From Lacihabitans sp. CCS-44 (GTDB taxonomy: Bacteria > Bacteroidota > Bacteroidia > Cytophagales > Spirosomataceae), in the NCBI RefSeq assembly GCF_024343735.1, contig NZ_RJUE01000056.1:1-64000 (forward strand): 64,000 nt of DNA. Direction: 5' to 3'. How positions within the stretch are numbered: position 1 is the stretch's first letter; each line of letters begins with the position of its first letter. The notes beneath the pieces are model-generated. The model saw only the letters and a list, made by a program, of their open reading frames with translations, had not been told where the DNA came from and made no database searches. This document shows, one piece after another, positions 33,478 to 43,493 of this stretch. The translations under genes and the position numbers were made by a program.

Positions 33478-34782
33478 TCTAAAAAACGTCGTTATTGCCA
33501 CACCTTCAAATCCAAAGTGTTCACGAATTTTATTTTGCAAAAATCTTTGGTAAGATTCCATAACGTACTGAGGCAAATTACAGAAAAACACAAACGTCGG
33601 CGATGGGGTTGGTACCTGCACGATATATTTGATTCTAACCATTTTACCTTTCATTGAAGGTGGCGGATAGTTCTCAATGATTGGCAGTAGAATATCATTT
33701 AATTTCGAGGTCGAAATCTGAGATTTTCTAACATCATAAACTTCCATAGCCTTTTCTATAACTTGGAAAATACGTTGCTTTTCCAAAGCCGAAGCAAAAA
33801 TAATGGGCATATAATTCATTGGAGCCAGTCTTTCTAAAATATCCTTTTTCATGGTATCGGCAGTTTTAGAGTCTTTCTCCAAAGCATCCCATTTGTTCAC
33901 CATTATTACAATTCCTTTTTTGGCATTGTGGGCTTGAGCAATAATACTCACATCTTGCGATTCAAGTCCTAAAGTTGCATCCAAAAGCACAATACAAACA
34001 TCCGAATTATCCAGGGCTTTTATGGACCTCAAAACCGAATAAAATTCAATATCCTCATTTACCTTGGCTTTTTTCCTGATACCAGCGGTGTCCGTCAAGA
34101 TAAAATCTTTGCCAAACATCTTGTAGTGCGTATCAATGGCATCTCTGGTTGTTCCGGCTATGTCAGTCACTATACTTCTTTCCTTACCCAATAATGCATT
34201 TAAAAATGACGACTTTCCTACATTCGGACGTCCTAAAATTGATATTCTTGGTATTCCTTCATTCGGATTTTCTTCTTGGTCAAACTCAAGATATTTTACG
34301 ACTTCATCTAGCAATTCACCCGTTCCTGAGCCATCTGCTGCCGAAATTGGGTAAACCTCACTTGAAAGCCCCATTCCATAAAACTCCGAAGCCACCAAAT
34401 TGGCTCTTTCGAAAGTTTCAGCTTTGTTAGCTACTACAAAAATTGGTTTTTTAGACCTACGCAAAACGTTGGCAAATTCTTCATCCAACTCTGTTAATCC
34501 TTGTTTGGTATCCACCACAAAAAGTATAGCAGTCGCTTCATCCAAAGCCAATTCTACCTGACTTCTGATGGCCTCTTCAAAAGTATCATCTGAGCCAACC
34601 ACATAACCACCTGTATCTATAACCGTAAAGTTCTTTTGCAACCAAAACGCATTTCCGTAGTGCCTATCACGTGTCACGCCCGATTGGTTGTCAGTAATAG
34701 CCACACGCTCCTCTATCAGTCTGTTAAATAATGTAGACTTCCCTACGTTTGGCCTACCTACTATTGCTACTATATTCGACAT
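33469..34782 (-). CDS. der: Ribosome-associated GTPase Der (EngA)
   Basis: 437 residues with two tandem GTPase domains. The first has GRPNVGKSTLFNRL, DTGGYV and NKAE; the second has GRPNVGKSSFLNALLG, DTAGIRKKAKV and NKWD. The C-terminal KH-like domain (about 355-437) ends HFGFEGVAITTFFRKK. It is essential for 50S subunit assembly. Single gene here, length normal. Confidence 0.97.
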   Translation of the reverse strand: MSNIVAIVGRPNVGKSTLFNRLIEERVAITDNQSGVTRDRHYGNAFWLQKNFTVIDTGGYVVGSDDTFEEAIRSQVELALDEATAILFVVDTKQGLTELDEEFANVLRRSKKPIFVVANKAETFERANLVASEFYGMGLSSEVYPISAADGSGTGELLDEVVKYLEFDQEENPNEGIPRISILGRPNVGKSSFLNALLGKERSIVTDIAGTTRDAIDTHYKMFGKDFILTDTAGIRKKAKVNEDIEFYSVLRSIKALDNSDVCIVLLDATLGLESQDVSIIAQAHNAKKGIVIMVNKWDALEKDSKTADTMKKDILERLAPMNYMPIIFASALEKQRIFQVIEKAMEVYDVRKSQISTSKLNDILLPIIENYPPPSMKGKMVRIKYIVQVPTPSPTFVFFCNLPQYVMESYQRFLQNKIREHFGFEGVAITTFFRKK

Positions 34783-34950
34783 ATAACTTATCCCTCTTTT
34801 TATATAAATATTTTATTATCAGCCTTTTCGAAAAATCAAAAAGGATGCAAAGATAGGAAAAAATGAGGATACTGGAAAGAAAAACATAGAAAGAGGGGTG
34901 AAAAAATGATTGATTTACAGTTGACAACTTTCCAAAAGTTGTCTATTTTG

Positions 34951-35844
34951 TCATCCTAAAACCTCTTGCCAAGAAATCATCAAGATGGCGATAACGGCCA
35001 AGAAAAGCCCGAGTTTATTCAGGTTAGATACTTTTTCTTTGAAAAACAAAATGGCCACAAATGCAGAAACCAAAATAACACCCATGTTGTAGATAGGGTA
35101 AACAAATGCACCACTATTGCCGAAATATCCCAGTGTGAGAATCAAAAAGTAAAAAGATAGAAAATTGGGAACCCCAAGCGTAAATGCAGCAGCAATATTT
35201 TTTATTTCAATCTTCTCAAATCCTTTTATTACCCTGATAATCAGTAGAATAATTCCAGAAATTGATGCTCCAAGAACCATTACAAGTGTTACAAGAACCA
35301 CCCTGCTGGCATCAGCTATATATGTGATATTCAAATAGTTTATAGCCGTATTGGTAATGCCATACATCAAAAAAACCGCCAAGGCCAATCCTCCTTGTAA
35401 CCAAAAATTGGCTTTTACACTAGACTCCGATTTGAAAGTAGCAATAGCAACAGAGACCACTGCCAACAAAAGTCCGAAGTAATTGATCCAGTCGAAAGTC
35501 TTGCCTCCACTCCCAAAAACCAGTAAACTGAACAAAACTGGAATAACCAACGAAACATTATTGGCCATAGAAGTAATGGTCATTCCGATTTTTTGAGTAG
35601 CCAATCCACTCAAAATAAACGTAATAATAAACCCAACGCCCAAAGCGAGGCTATACCATGTCCAATTTTGCAATAAATCCAAACGAAAACTTTGGCCTTC
35701 AGGCATGAGCAACATACCTGTAAGAAAACAGACAGGATAATTGATGGCAATAGCCTGAAAAGTGCTAATGTTGAATCTCGGAAAAACCCTGAAATTGACC
35801 AACAAAAGCACTGAAAATAAAATACTTAAAGCTAAATACAACAT
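34951..35844 (-). CDS. DMT-superfamily (EamA-like) transporter
   Basis: 297 residues with about ten membrane helices and the two EamA-like halves. FILSGLATQKIGMTITSMA in the first half and FPNFLSF-like FLSFYFLILTLGYFGNSGAF in the second fit drug/metabolite transporters. The substrate is unknown. Its start is 3 bp from the stop of the lipoprotein gene 35848-38226, so it is probably the last gene of that transcript. Confidence 0.8.
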   Translation of the reverse strand: MLYLALSILFSVLLLVNFRVFPRFNISTFQAIAINYPVCFLTGMLLMPEGQSFRLDLLQNWTWYSLALGVGFIITFILSGLATQKIGMTITSMANNVSLVIPVLFSLLVFGSGGKTFDWINYFGLLLAVVSVAIATFKSESSVKANFWLQGGLALAVFLMYGITNTAINYLNITYIADASRVVLVTLVMVLGASISGIILLIIRVIKGFEKIEIKNIAAAFTLGVPNFLSFYFLILTLGYFGNSGAFVYPIYNMGVILVSAFVAILFFKEKVSNLNKLGLFLAVIAILMISWQEVLG

Positions 35845-35847
35845 AAC

Positions 35848-38226
35848 TTATTTTACAAAATTGGCGTAAGTTTCACATTCTTTCAATACCATCTTTTGGT
35901 ACTGAGTATCTTGGTAATTCTTCAAAAGTTTGGTGAAAAAAGTGCGATACTTTGGCAACTCATTCTTTCGCATTTTGGCCGTATACGACTCTTCCTGAGA
36001 GTAATCATCGGGCCTCTCGGAATAATATTTCACCAAGTACTGATTACGCTCACAAAGTGCTCCCGCGTAACATATTTTGGCGGCAAGTTCCTTTTCAGGG
36101 CTTAGAGAAAGTGCCTCTTCGAACGCTTTTCTGGCGTTTTCAGTAAGATAATAATCCGATTTTAGCTCATCATTGTATTCCAAATCGGCCGTGCTCTTGC
36201 CCCTTTGGGTTAGTATCCATCCTTGGCCATAATAGCTGAGGTTATATAATCCTTTGCCGTATTCGTAGCAGTCTATGGCCGTAGCATTTTTTTCGCCAAC
36301 CTTAGTTTTTAAATCCGCCAGTTTCTCTAAAAATACTTTCGGAGAATCCTCGCTACCGGCACTACCTAATCTTATATCATTTGAAATACTTTCAAAATTT
36401 TCATCAAAACCATTGTCAGTTAGCGTTTGGGCCGAAACAAGTTTAAAAGTTTCTGACGCTTCAGCAAATTTTGACTCCGAGACTTGTCTTCTTGCCAGAG
36501 CCAAATTCATGTAATCAGGCTTTAGGTTGGACAGCTCAACAAGCTTTTTATCATTGATATTCAAGTCTTTACTTTGAGTAAAAGCTATTAGTTTTTGCAA
36601 GAAATCTGACGAACAAGTGTCTATCAAAGCATTGTGACTAGTACCTATTTGGTAGCCACTGCCATAATCAGAACCCGCCGCAATACTGTGAGCCAAAAAT
36701 GCCTTCACCGCATTACCCTGACCACCAGCTTTATCATCGGAACACGACCAAAACCACCCACTTTTCTCTTCTTCCTTCTTGTTGGCGTAATAATTGGCCA
36801 ATGTTTCGCTCATTTTCAAGAGCAAATTGTTGTTCCTGAACTCTTTAATATCTGTGAATGAAGCAACTGTATTAAGCATTTTTTGTTCTGTCTCGTCTGA
36901 TGGTGTTTTATCCATCATCTCGAAAGTCAAAAATTCTACTTGTTTTTTGAGTTTGGCATTTCCATCTACTTTCATGCCATTTAATAATTCCAAGGCAGCT
37001 TTTGTATCGTTTTTGAGGTAGAGGAAATAGGCCGTTGATAAGTTCCAAAACGGAGGGTTTTCTACTTTTCCGTCAGAACTCAATTTTTCAGAAAAACTCA
37101 ATAATTTTTCCAAATACGTCTCTCCTTTTTTGTGTTGAGCATCTACTTTGGCTTGGTCAATTTTATAATTATCGTCGTAATAATTATCGAAATTACCGTA
37201 AACTGTACTGTTTTTCTCAGCAAAAAACGCCATTTCGTTCTTGTTGATTTCCCTCGCAAAAACCAACTCCAAAAGTGGATGTTTAGGGTTCAAATCATAA
37301 ATTTTATCCAAAATTTCAAGTCCGTCCTGAAGCGGCTGAATTCCTTGTAATGCTAAAACATTGGCTTTTTCGTCACTTTTTGTAGCGAGTTCAAGAGCTT
37401 CTGCAAAAAACTTTGGACTGATTCTTCTGACACTTAAATCTGCTGCAAATCGTCTTGAAGGGCAATCGTTAAAAATCTGAGCAAACATAAAAACCGCATT
37501 GGCGGTATCTCCAAGAGCCATAGTTGCCCCTGCAACCCTGCTTTTTGACCAATCAGAAATGAACGATTTTCGTTTTATGGCACGAGAATTTGCCGCAAAA
37601 TCATCAATAAGATTATCATACCGACCGATTTCGCCACTTAGCTTAATTTTCTGAAAAAGATATCTTTCTTTCAGAAAATCATTTGTGGCATTTTGAAATC
37701 CTTCATCGGCCTTATCTATCAAATCCACTATTTTGATCGAATCGACTGCAGGACTCTCCTCCCAATAGTTGACTTTATGCGGAGTGGCGGCTTCTGCCTC
37801 TTGAGCAAAAACCAGATAAAGACTCGCAACTTTGTCGAAGGCTGAAACTTTTGAAGCCAACAAGCTCAATTTGGACTCGCCATATAACGAAGACTTTATC
37901 ACATCTCTCGAAACCTTGGACTTTAAATAAGCCTCCCATGCATTTATATTTTCGGTTTCCTCTACCGTTTCGGCTTTTGGAGACGGGGTTTCTTCATAAA
38001 AATACGGCTCTTCGTTCAAGAAATTTGTTGAAAAATAATAGGGCTTGGTAGCCGCAGGCGTGCTGGCGTTTTCGGGGTAAAACAACGAAAAGTACTCCGC
38101 ATAGTCCATCGGACTTGGGCCACAAGCCAATATGGCCATAACCGCACACAACTTTATGAAAGTTTTAGTTTTGGGAGAAAAACTCCTGAATCTGTCTTTG
38201 ATTGTAGTTTGAAAGGCTTTTTTCAT
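35848..38226 (-). CDS. Large lipoprotein of unknown function with TPR-like helices
   Basis: 792 residues. The N-terminus carries a lipoprotein signal (LCAVMAILAC, with Cys at about 35, followed by GPSP). The rest is helical with degenerate TPR-like segments (ALEFAEAL-like FFAEALELATKSDEKANVLA, ARKAFEEALSLSPEKELAAK). No enzyme motif is seen. It overlaps the preceding lipoprotein gene by 62 bp and is followed at once by a transporter gene. A role in envelope assembly or uptake is only a guess. Confidence 0.65.
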   Translation of the reverse strand: MKKAFQTTIKDRFRSFSPKTKTFIKLCAVMAILACGPSPMDYAEYFSLFYPENASTPAATKPYYFSTNFLNEEPYFYEETPSPKAETVEETENINAWEAYLKSKVSRDVIKSSLYGESKLSLLASKVSAFDKVASLYLVFAQEAEAATPHKVNYWEESPAVDSIKIVDLIDKADEGFQNATNDFLKERYLFQKIKLSGEIGRYDNLIDDFAANSRAIKRKSFISDWSKSRVAGATMALGDTANAVFMFAQIFNDCPSRRFAADLSVRRISPKFFAEALELATKSDEKANVLALQGIQPLQDGLEILDKIYDLNPKHPLLELVFAREINKNEMAFFAEKNSTVYGNFDNYYDDNYKIDQAKVDAQHKKGETYLEKLLSFSEKLSSDGKVENPPFWNLSTAYFLYLKNDTKAALELLNGMKVDGNAKLKKQVEFLTFEMMDKTPSDETEQKMLNTVASFTDIKEFRNNNLLLKMSETLANYYANKKEEEKSGWFWSCSDDKAGGQGNAVKAFLAHSIAAGSDYGSGYQIGTSHNALIDTCSSDFLQKLIAFTQSKDLNINDKKLVELSNLKPDYMNLALARRQVSESKFAEASETFKLVSAQTLTDNGFDENFESISNDIRLGSAGSEDSPKVFLEKLADLKTKVGEKNATAIDCYEYGKGLYNLSYYGQGWILTQRGKSTADLEYNDELKSDYYLTENARKAFEEALSLSPEKELAAKICYAGALCERNQYLVKYYSERPDDYSQEESYTAKMRKNELPKYRTFFTKLLKNYQDTQYQKMVLKECETYANFVK

Positions 38227-39175
38227 CTAAATGATAAAGAATTATGGTAGTTTTTAGGGCTTTTGTTTTCTGTAAAATTCTATTTTTTGTCTTGTTTACT
38301 TTTTCAAATTCTGAGTTCTCGAATTTCAAAATATCGTTTTCTCGAAACGAAATATTTTTGAACTGAACGTCCTTTTTACACAAAAATTGATTTTCTGTTT
38401 TCGTTTTTTCAAAGGCCTCATTGACCTTGATTTCACTGAGCGTACAATTTTTTATAAAAGTATAGAAAATCCCATTTCGATAGGCCAAAACTTGTTGAAA
38501 AAACGGAAAAGCAAAAGTCAAATTTATCCGATACTCGGAGAGATTGTCCAAATAATTCATTGTTGTTTGGGCATCAAAAAGTGAATTTTCGGCGGACAAT
38601 TTTCGCCAATCGCCGGTATTATAGAGCATCAAAACACCTTCATCAACAGGTGGAATGCCAGTTTTTTCATAAAATTTTATTTGATGTAAACGAATAGTGG
38701 CAGAGAATTTCATGCTTTTTGGTGACTTCTCCTTTATGTTCTCCAAAAAGAAAAAATACTTGTTTTTTGTACTTAAAGTCCAGTCGCAATCGAACTGAAT
38801 TTCTTTATGTGCATTTGATATTTTATTGATTTGGCCCAATACATTGGTCGATAAAACTTCGATTTGCTCAAACTTCAGCCTTTCAAAAACGCGGTTGGTT
38901 ATAAAGACAGTGGGTACAATTTCTTGATTTACCTTAGTTTTTATCGAGACAATTCCTTTCGGAATGGCCTCATTTTGAAGCATATCCACATCAAAAAATC
39001 TTAAATAAATTTTCTTTATCTCATTTTCCTCCAAAAACACCTTCTCCTTTTGACTTAACTCAAAATTAGTCTTCCAAAAATACACCGCTCGCTGTAAATC
39101 TTTCGGTGCATTTTCAGATTTGCAACTGGCAAATAATAAAACTAGAAGAAAATAAAAAATCCGTTTCAAATCCAT
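38165..39175 (-). CDS. Lipoprotein of unknown function (TIM-barrel-like)
   Basis: 336 residues with a lipobox (FYFLLVLLFASC, Cys at 18). Segments KKIYLRFFDVDM, QFDCDWTLSTKNKY, ATIRLHQIKFY and EGVLMLYNTGDWR follow one another like the beta strands of a TIM barrel in a glycoside-hydrolase-like protein. Catalytic residues cannot be assigned. The unusually long 62-bp overlap with the next lipoprotein gene implies tight coupling. Confidence 0.65.
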   Translation of the reverse strand: MDLKRIFYFLLVLLFASCKSENAPKDLQRAVYFWKTNFELSQKEKVFLEENEIKKIYLRFFDVDMLQNEAIPKGIVSIKTKVNQEIVPTVFITNRVFERLKFEQIEVLSTNVLGQINKISNAHKEIQFDCDWTLSTKNKYFFFLENIKEKSPKSMKFSATIRLHQIKFYEKTGIPPVDEGVLMLYNTGDWRKLSAENSLFDAQTTMNYLDNLSEYRINLTFAFPFFQQVLAYRNGIFYTFIKNCTLSEIKVNEAFEKTKTENQFLCKKDVQFKNISFRENDILKFENSEFEKVNKTKNRILQKTKALKTTIILYHLDEKSLSNYNQRQIQEFFSQN

Positions 39176-39280
39176 GTAATCCGTGTTCTATCAAAAGTAG
39201 GTTCGAACCAAGAACCCTTAAAAACCTTAGCGGTTACAAACCTAAATCAAAAAAATAAGGTTTATCCAGAATTCCTTTTC

Positions 39281-39288
39281 TAATTTTG
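39281..39288 (+). promoter_or_regulatory. TAnnTTTG box before the ABC exporter gene
   Basis: TAATTTTG is a perfect match to the Bacteroidota -7 box, with the ATG 6 nt later at 39295. It argues against the in-frame TTG at 39286 as the start and suggests a very short or absent 5' leader. Confidence 0.5.
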
Positions 39289-39294
39289 CTCACA

Positions 39295-41121
39295 ATGAAC
39301 ATATATTTCAAAATATTAAAATACGCTGGTAGCCTCCGAAGTTTTGTGGTTCCTTTCGTATTCACCTCTCTCATTGCCGGAGTTTTTGGTGTTTTAAACT
39401 TGGTTTTACTAAAACCTCTGCTTGATGTACTTTTTGGCCAAGTAGCTGACAGTGTGATTGTTGAAATGGCCAACAAAACGCCAGATAAATTTCAATATCT
39501 CGATTGGTACCAAAAGTTTTTTGCTGAAGCTATACTTTCTGATGGCAAACTCGGTGGGTTAAAATTCGTCTGTTTTACCATTCTAGGAGTTAGTTTTGTC
39601 GCCAATGTTTCGAGATATTTTAGTTTGAGGTTGCTCGAAAGATTCAAAACCAACATGGTGGCCAACCTTCGTCAGGCAGTTTTTGAGCACACTTTACACT
39701 TACATTTGAGTTTTTATTCCAACGAAAAAAAGGGCGAACTCATCTCAAGAATCACAACAGATGTACAAGAAGTAGAAAATTCGATAGCCAACTCTTTTTC
39801 GGCAGCTATCAAAGAATTCATACTGTTGGCCGCTTACTTGGTAGCCCTTTTTTATATTTCATGGAAACTAACACTGTTTTCATTGATTGTAATTCCTGTT
39901 ACTGGGGCTTTTCTTGGAATTGTACTGAAAAGAATGCGACACAATGCAGGCGACAGTCAGCAACGCCTTAGTAATCTTATAAGTATAATGGACGAAGCCT
40001 TTGGGAGTATGCGTGTAGTGAAGGGTTTTTTGGCTGAAGGATTTATTTCGAGAAGATTTTTTGATCAAAACACAGCCTACCGAAAGTCTATGTTTGCATA
40101 CGCCTCAAAAAGAGAAATGGCCAACCCATTTTCGGAATTTATCGGAATAAGTATGGTGGCTTCCTTACTTTATTTTGGTGGCAGCCTGATTTTGGAAGGC
40201 ACTGGCTCACTCACGGCCTCAACTTTTATCTCTTACATTGCCATATTTTCTCAAGTCATTAGACCAGCCAAAGAAATTTCTCAGGCCATTAGTACAGCTC
40301 AAAGAGGTTTAGCATCCAGCGAAAGAGTGATGGAATTGATTGACCAAAAGGCGGATATTGTGGATGATAAAGACGCTAAGGTTTTAGAGAGTTTTAACTC
40401 CAAAATAGAATTCAAAAATGTTGGATTTTCATACATTGAAGATAAAGAAATCCTGAAAAATATAAGTCTAGAAATCAAAAAAGGGCAAACAGTGGCCTTG
40501 GTCGGTGCTTCTGGAGGGGGAAAATCTACCATAGCAGACTTGTTGATAAGGTTTTACGATGTGCAAAAAGGCGAGATATTAATAGATGACCAAAATATTA
40601 AAAACATCAGTCAGAAAAGCCTTAGAGAACATATTGGAGTGGTTACCCAAGAGCCGATGCTTTACAATGATTCCATTTTAAATAACATAGCCTTTGGAAG
40701 AAATGCAAGTTTGGAGGAAATCCAGAACGCAGCTAAAATTGCAAACGCCCACGAATTTATCATAAATCAACCCGAAGGATACGAAACCAACATCGGCGAC
40801 AGAGGTACAAAACTATCAGGAGGACAAAAACAACGACTTTCTATAGCTCGTGCCATTTTGCAAAATCCGCCCATACTTATTTTGGACGAAGCCACCTCAG
40901 CCCTCGATACAGAATCCGAAAAACTTGTGCAAGATGCTTTGGCCAATTTGATGAAAAACAGAACTTCGTTAGTGATAGCTCACAGACTCAGTACCATTCA
41001 AAACGCTGACAAAATCTATGTTATTCAAAACGGTGAAGTGGTGGAGCAAGGCACTCACCAAAGTCTTTTCGATGAAGAAAACGGATATTATCGAAAATTG
41101 GTGACCATGCAGGGATTGTAA
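39295..41121 (+). CDS. MsbA-like ABC exporter (fused permease-ATPase)
   Basis: About 608 residues from ATG 39295. Six membrane helices (1-330) carry the TM-to-NBD coupling segment HLHLSFYSNEKKGELISRIT. The ATPase domain has Walker A GASGGGKST, Q loop VTQEP, signature LSGGQKQR, Walker B ILILDEATSALD and H loop IAHRLSTI. Family architecture matches lipid A/drug exporters (ABCB type), acting as a homodimer in the inner membrane. The substrate is not set by sequence; lipid A transport is a reasonable guess. Confidence 0.92.
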   Translation: MNIYFKILKYAGSLRSFVVPFVFTSLIAGVFGVLNLVLLKPLLDVLFGQVADSVIVEMANKTPDKFQYLDWYQKFFAEAILSDGKLGGLKFVCFTILGVSFVANVSRYFSLRLLERFKTNMVANLRQAVFEHTLHLHLSFYSNEKKGELISRITTDVQEVENSIANSFSAAIKEFILLAAYLVALFYISWKLTLFSLIVIPVTGAFLGIVLKRMRHNAGDSQQRLSNLISIMDEAFGSMRVVKGFLAEGFISRRFFDQNTAYRKSMFAYASKREMANPFSEFIGISMVASLLYFGGSLILEGTGSLTASTFISYIAIFSQVIRPAKEISQAISTAQRGLASSERVMELIDQKADIVDDKDAKVLESFNSKIEFKNVGFSYIEDKEILKNISLEIKKGQTVALVGASGGGKSTIADLLIRFYDVQKGEILIDDQNIKNISQKSLREHIGVVTQEPMLYNDSILNNIAFGRNASLEEIQNAAKIANAHEFIINQPEGYETNIGDRGTKLSGGQKQRLSIARAILQNPPILILDEATSALDTESEKLVQDALANLMKNRTSLVIAHRLSTIQNADKIYVIQNGEVVEQGTHQSLFDEENGYYRKLVTMQGL

Positions 41122-41122
41122 A

Positions 41123-41494
41123 TCAACCTTTCAAAACACTCCAAAATAACAAGCCCCAGCCAATTACCAGCAAAGTACCACCGATTGGAGCCACTGCACC
41201 AAATACATTAATACCTGTAAAACAAATCAAAAACAAACTACCCGAAAAAATCAAAGTACCCAAAAGGAAGGTATTTCCGCTCCAGTTGATGGTATTTCCG
41301 GGGAATTCTTTGCTTAATATCCCAACTAATACTAATGCTATAGCATGATAAAACATATAACGCACCCCTGTTTCGAAGGTATCCGCTCGGCCGGACGCCT
41401 CTAACATTGCCTTCAAAGCATGAGCACCAAAAGCACCAATTGCCACGCCCAAAAGACCTAAAACCGAACCGGAAAGAAGAAAAAACTTATTCAT
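41123..41494 (-). CDS. DUF423 family membrane protein
   Basis: 123 residues with four membrane helices. The N-terminal GLLGVAIGAFGAHALK and the central YMFYHAIALVLVGIL are the DUF423 hallmark. Function unknown. It ends 1 bp from the stop of the convergent ABC exporter gene. Confidence 0.85.
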   Translation of the reverse strand: MNKFFLLSGSVLGLLGVAIGAFGAHALKAMLEASGRADTFETGVRYMFYHAIALVLVGILSKEFPGNTINWSGNTFLLGTLIFSGSLFLICFTGINVFGAVAPIGGTLLVIGWGLLFWSVLKG

Positions 41495-41580
41495 AAAGTG
41501 ATTTTTTTAAATTTTGTTTGAATCTGAAAATCGGAAACTAACAACATCATTAATACATTAATAATTAGCAAATTAACAAA

Positions 41581-42246
41581 TTAACCTCGACTACCAAAAA
41601 TAGAACTCCCAACTCTTATCATTGTGCTACCTTCTTCCACTGCCAATTGCCAGTCACCACTCATTCCCATTGAAATTTCTTCTAATGAAAAATTATCTAC
41701 TTTTAGGCTTCGAGTTTGTTCAAAAAGGTCTTTCAGGCTTCTAAATTCTTCTCGAACCAAATTCATATTATCGGTAAAAGTACTCATACCCATCAAACCT
41801 TTTACCTTAACGTTTTTTAGTGACTTAAACTCCTGTGATTCCAGCATTTCCAAGTACTCAGCCTTATCCATGCCAGTTTTTGAATCCTCTTTAGCTATGT
41901 ATATTTGTATCAAACATTCAATAACACGCTCATTTCTCGCGGCTTGCTTATCTATCTCCTTCAAAAGTTTAAAACTATCCACGGAGTGAATCAAATGTAC
42001 AAAAGGAGCAATATATTTGACCTTATTTGTCTGTAAATGCCCTATAAAATGCCATTGAATATCCTTCGGTAGGACTTCGTATTTATCCACCAATTCTTGC
42101 ACATAGTTTTCCCCAAAAGCACTGAAGCCAATTTCGTAAGCCTCCAAAAGCAATTCTTTTGGCTTAAATTTCGAAACCGCAACCAGTTTTACACCGGACG
42201 GAATTTGACTTTTAAGATTTGTTATATTTTCCTGAACTTCCGTCAT
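41581..42246 (-). CDS. YggS-family PLP homeostasis protein
   Basis: 221 residues. The PLP lysine is in KLVAVSKFKP near the N-terminus. FGENYVQELVDKYEVL and WHFIGHLQTNK follow, and the phosphate-binding end is SMGMSGDWQLAVEEGSTMIRVG (quoted in part: MGMSGDWQLA). It binds PLP without known catalysis and keeps vitamin B6 and amino-acid pools balanced. It overlaps pepT by 4 bp. Confidence 0.92.
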   Translation of the reverse strand: MTEVQENITNLKSQIPSGVKLVAVSKFKPKELLLEAYEIGFSAFGENYVQELVDKYEVLPKDIQWHFIGHLQTNKVKYIAPFVHLIHSVDSFKLLKEIDKQAARNERVIECLIQIYIAKEDSKTGMDKAEYLEMLESQEFKSLKNVKVKGLMGMSTFTDNMNLVREEFRSLKDLFEQTRSLKVDNFSLEEISMGMSGDWQLAVEEGSTMIRVGSSIFGSRG

Positions 42247-43493
42247 GCCCTTTCTTCATAAATTATGGCCAAATTTACAATAACTTCCGCCGCTTTAAGC
42301 ATATCCTGCACCGAAACCCACTCTAATTTGGAATGAAAAGCATGCTCTCCTGCAAAAATATTCGGGCAAGGCAAACCCATGAACGATAACCTAGAACCGT
42401 CTGTACCGCCTCGTATGCTTTGCAACTTGGGTTCAATTCCTGCTCTTTTTATGGCCTCAATAGCATTTTCGGTCACTTGTGGATGATCGCCCAATACCAC
42501 TTTCATATTACGGTATTGTTCTTTCACTATAAACTCAAAGCTCGAATTGTTGTGTTCTTTAAGCACACCTTCAACTATTTCTTTGAGCAGATTTTCTTTC
42601 TCCAAAAGTCCAGATTCATCAAAATCCCGGATGATAAAACTTAACTTACAGAACTCGACATTTCCTTGAATATCAGTCGGATGAATGAATCCCTCTTTGT
42701 TTTCTGTCGTTTCAGGCGAAAGTATTTCCTTAGGCAATTTTGCTATGATTTCAGCACCAATTTTGAGTGCATTTTGCATTTTTCCCTTGGCAAAACCAGG
42801 ATGAGTACTCACACCATGAATCTTAATTTCAACCCCATCGGCTGAGAAAGTCTCGTTTTCAATAGAACCCAAGGTTTCTCCGTCTACAGTATATCCGAAA
42901 TCTGCATCCAAACGCTTCAAATCCACATTTTCAGTACCTCGTCCCACTTCTTCATCAGGAGTGAAAAGGATTTTTATATCGCCATGTTTGATAGTAGGAT
43001 TTTTTTTCAAATATTCCAATGCAGTCATTATTGCCCCCAAACCAGCTTTATTATCGGCTCCCAAAAGTGTAGTTCCTGAGGCCGTAATGATGTCATTTCC
43101 AAGCTGATGTTTTAAGTCAGGGTGTTCAGACATTCTAATTATCTGAGAATTATCATCTGGCAAAACCAAATCTTGCCCTTGGTAATTTTCATGAATAATA
43201 GGTATTACGTTTTCACCCGAACAATCTGGCGAAGTATCCATGTGAGAACAAAACATGATTTTAGGAATATCTACTTTCTTTGAATTGGTATCTAAAGTGG
43301 CATAAACAACGCCAAACCCATCTATCTCGGCATTGTTTATGCCTAACGAAATCAATTCTTCAACCAAAAGTTTGCCCAAATTCTTCTGCTTTTCAGTCGA
43401 TGGACTCGAATGACTTTCCGGATCAGACTGCGTGTCAATCTTTACATACCTCAAAAACCTATCGAGAAGTGCATCCTTTAGATTTATCATCAT
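42243..43493 (-). CDS. pepT: Peptidase T (tripeptide aminopeptidase)
   Basis: 416 residues, M20 family. Zinc and catalytic residues are in FCSHMDTSPDCSG, GADNKAGLGAI, TPDEEVGRG, GYTVDGETLG and the C-terminal GEHAFHSKLEW. RGGTDGSRLSFMGLPCPN is characteristic of PepT. It removes N-terminal residues from tripeptides in the cytoplasm. Coupled by 4-bp overlaps on both sides. Confidence 0.95.
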   Translation of the reverse strand: MMINLKDALLDRFLRYVKIDTQSDPESHSSPSTEKQKNLGKLLVEELISLGINNAEIDGFGVVYATLDTNSKKVDIPKIMFCSHMDTSPDCSGENVIPIIHENYQGQDLVLPDDNSQIIRMSEHPDLKHQLGNDIITASGTTLLGADNKAGLGAIMTALEYLKKNPTIKHGDIKILFTPDEEVGRGTENVDLKRLDADFGYTVDGETLGSIENETFSADGVEIKIHGVSTHPGFAKGKMQNALKIGAEIIAKLPKEILSPETTENKEGFIHPTDIQGNVEFCKLSFIIRDFDESGLLEKENLLKEIVEGVLKEHNNSSFEFIVKEQYRNMKVVLGDHPQVTENAIEAIKRAGIEPKLQSIRGGTDGSRLSFMGLPCPNIFAGEHAFHSKLEWVSVQDMLKAAEVIVNLAIIYEERA

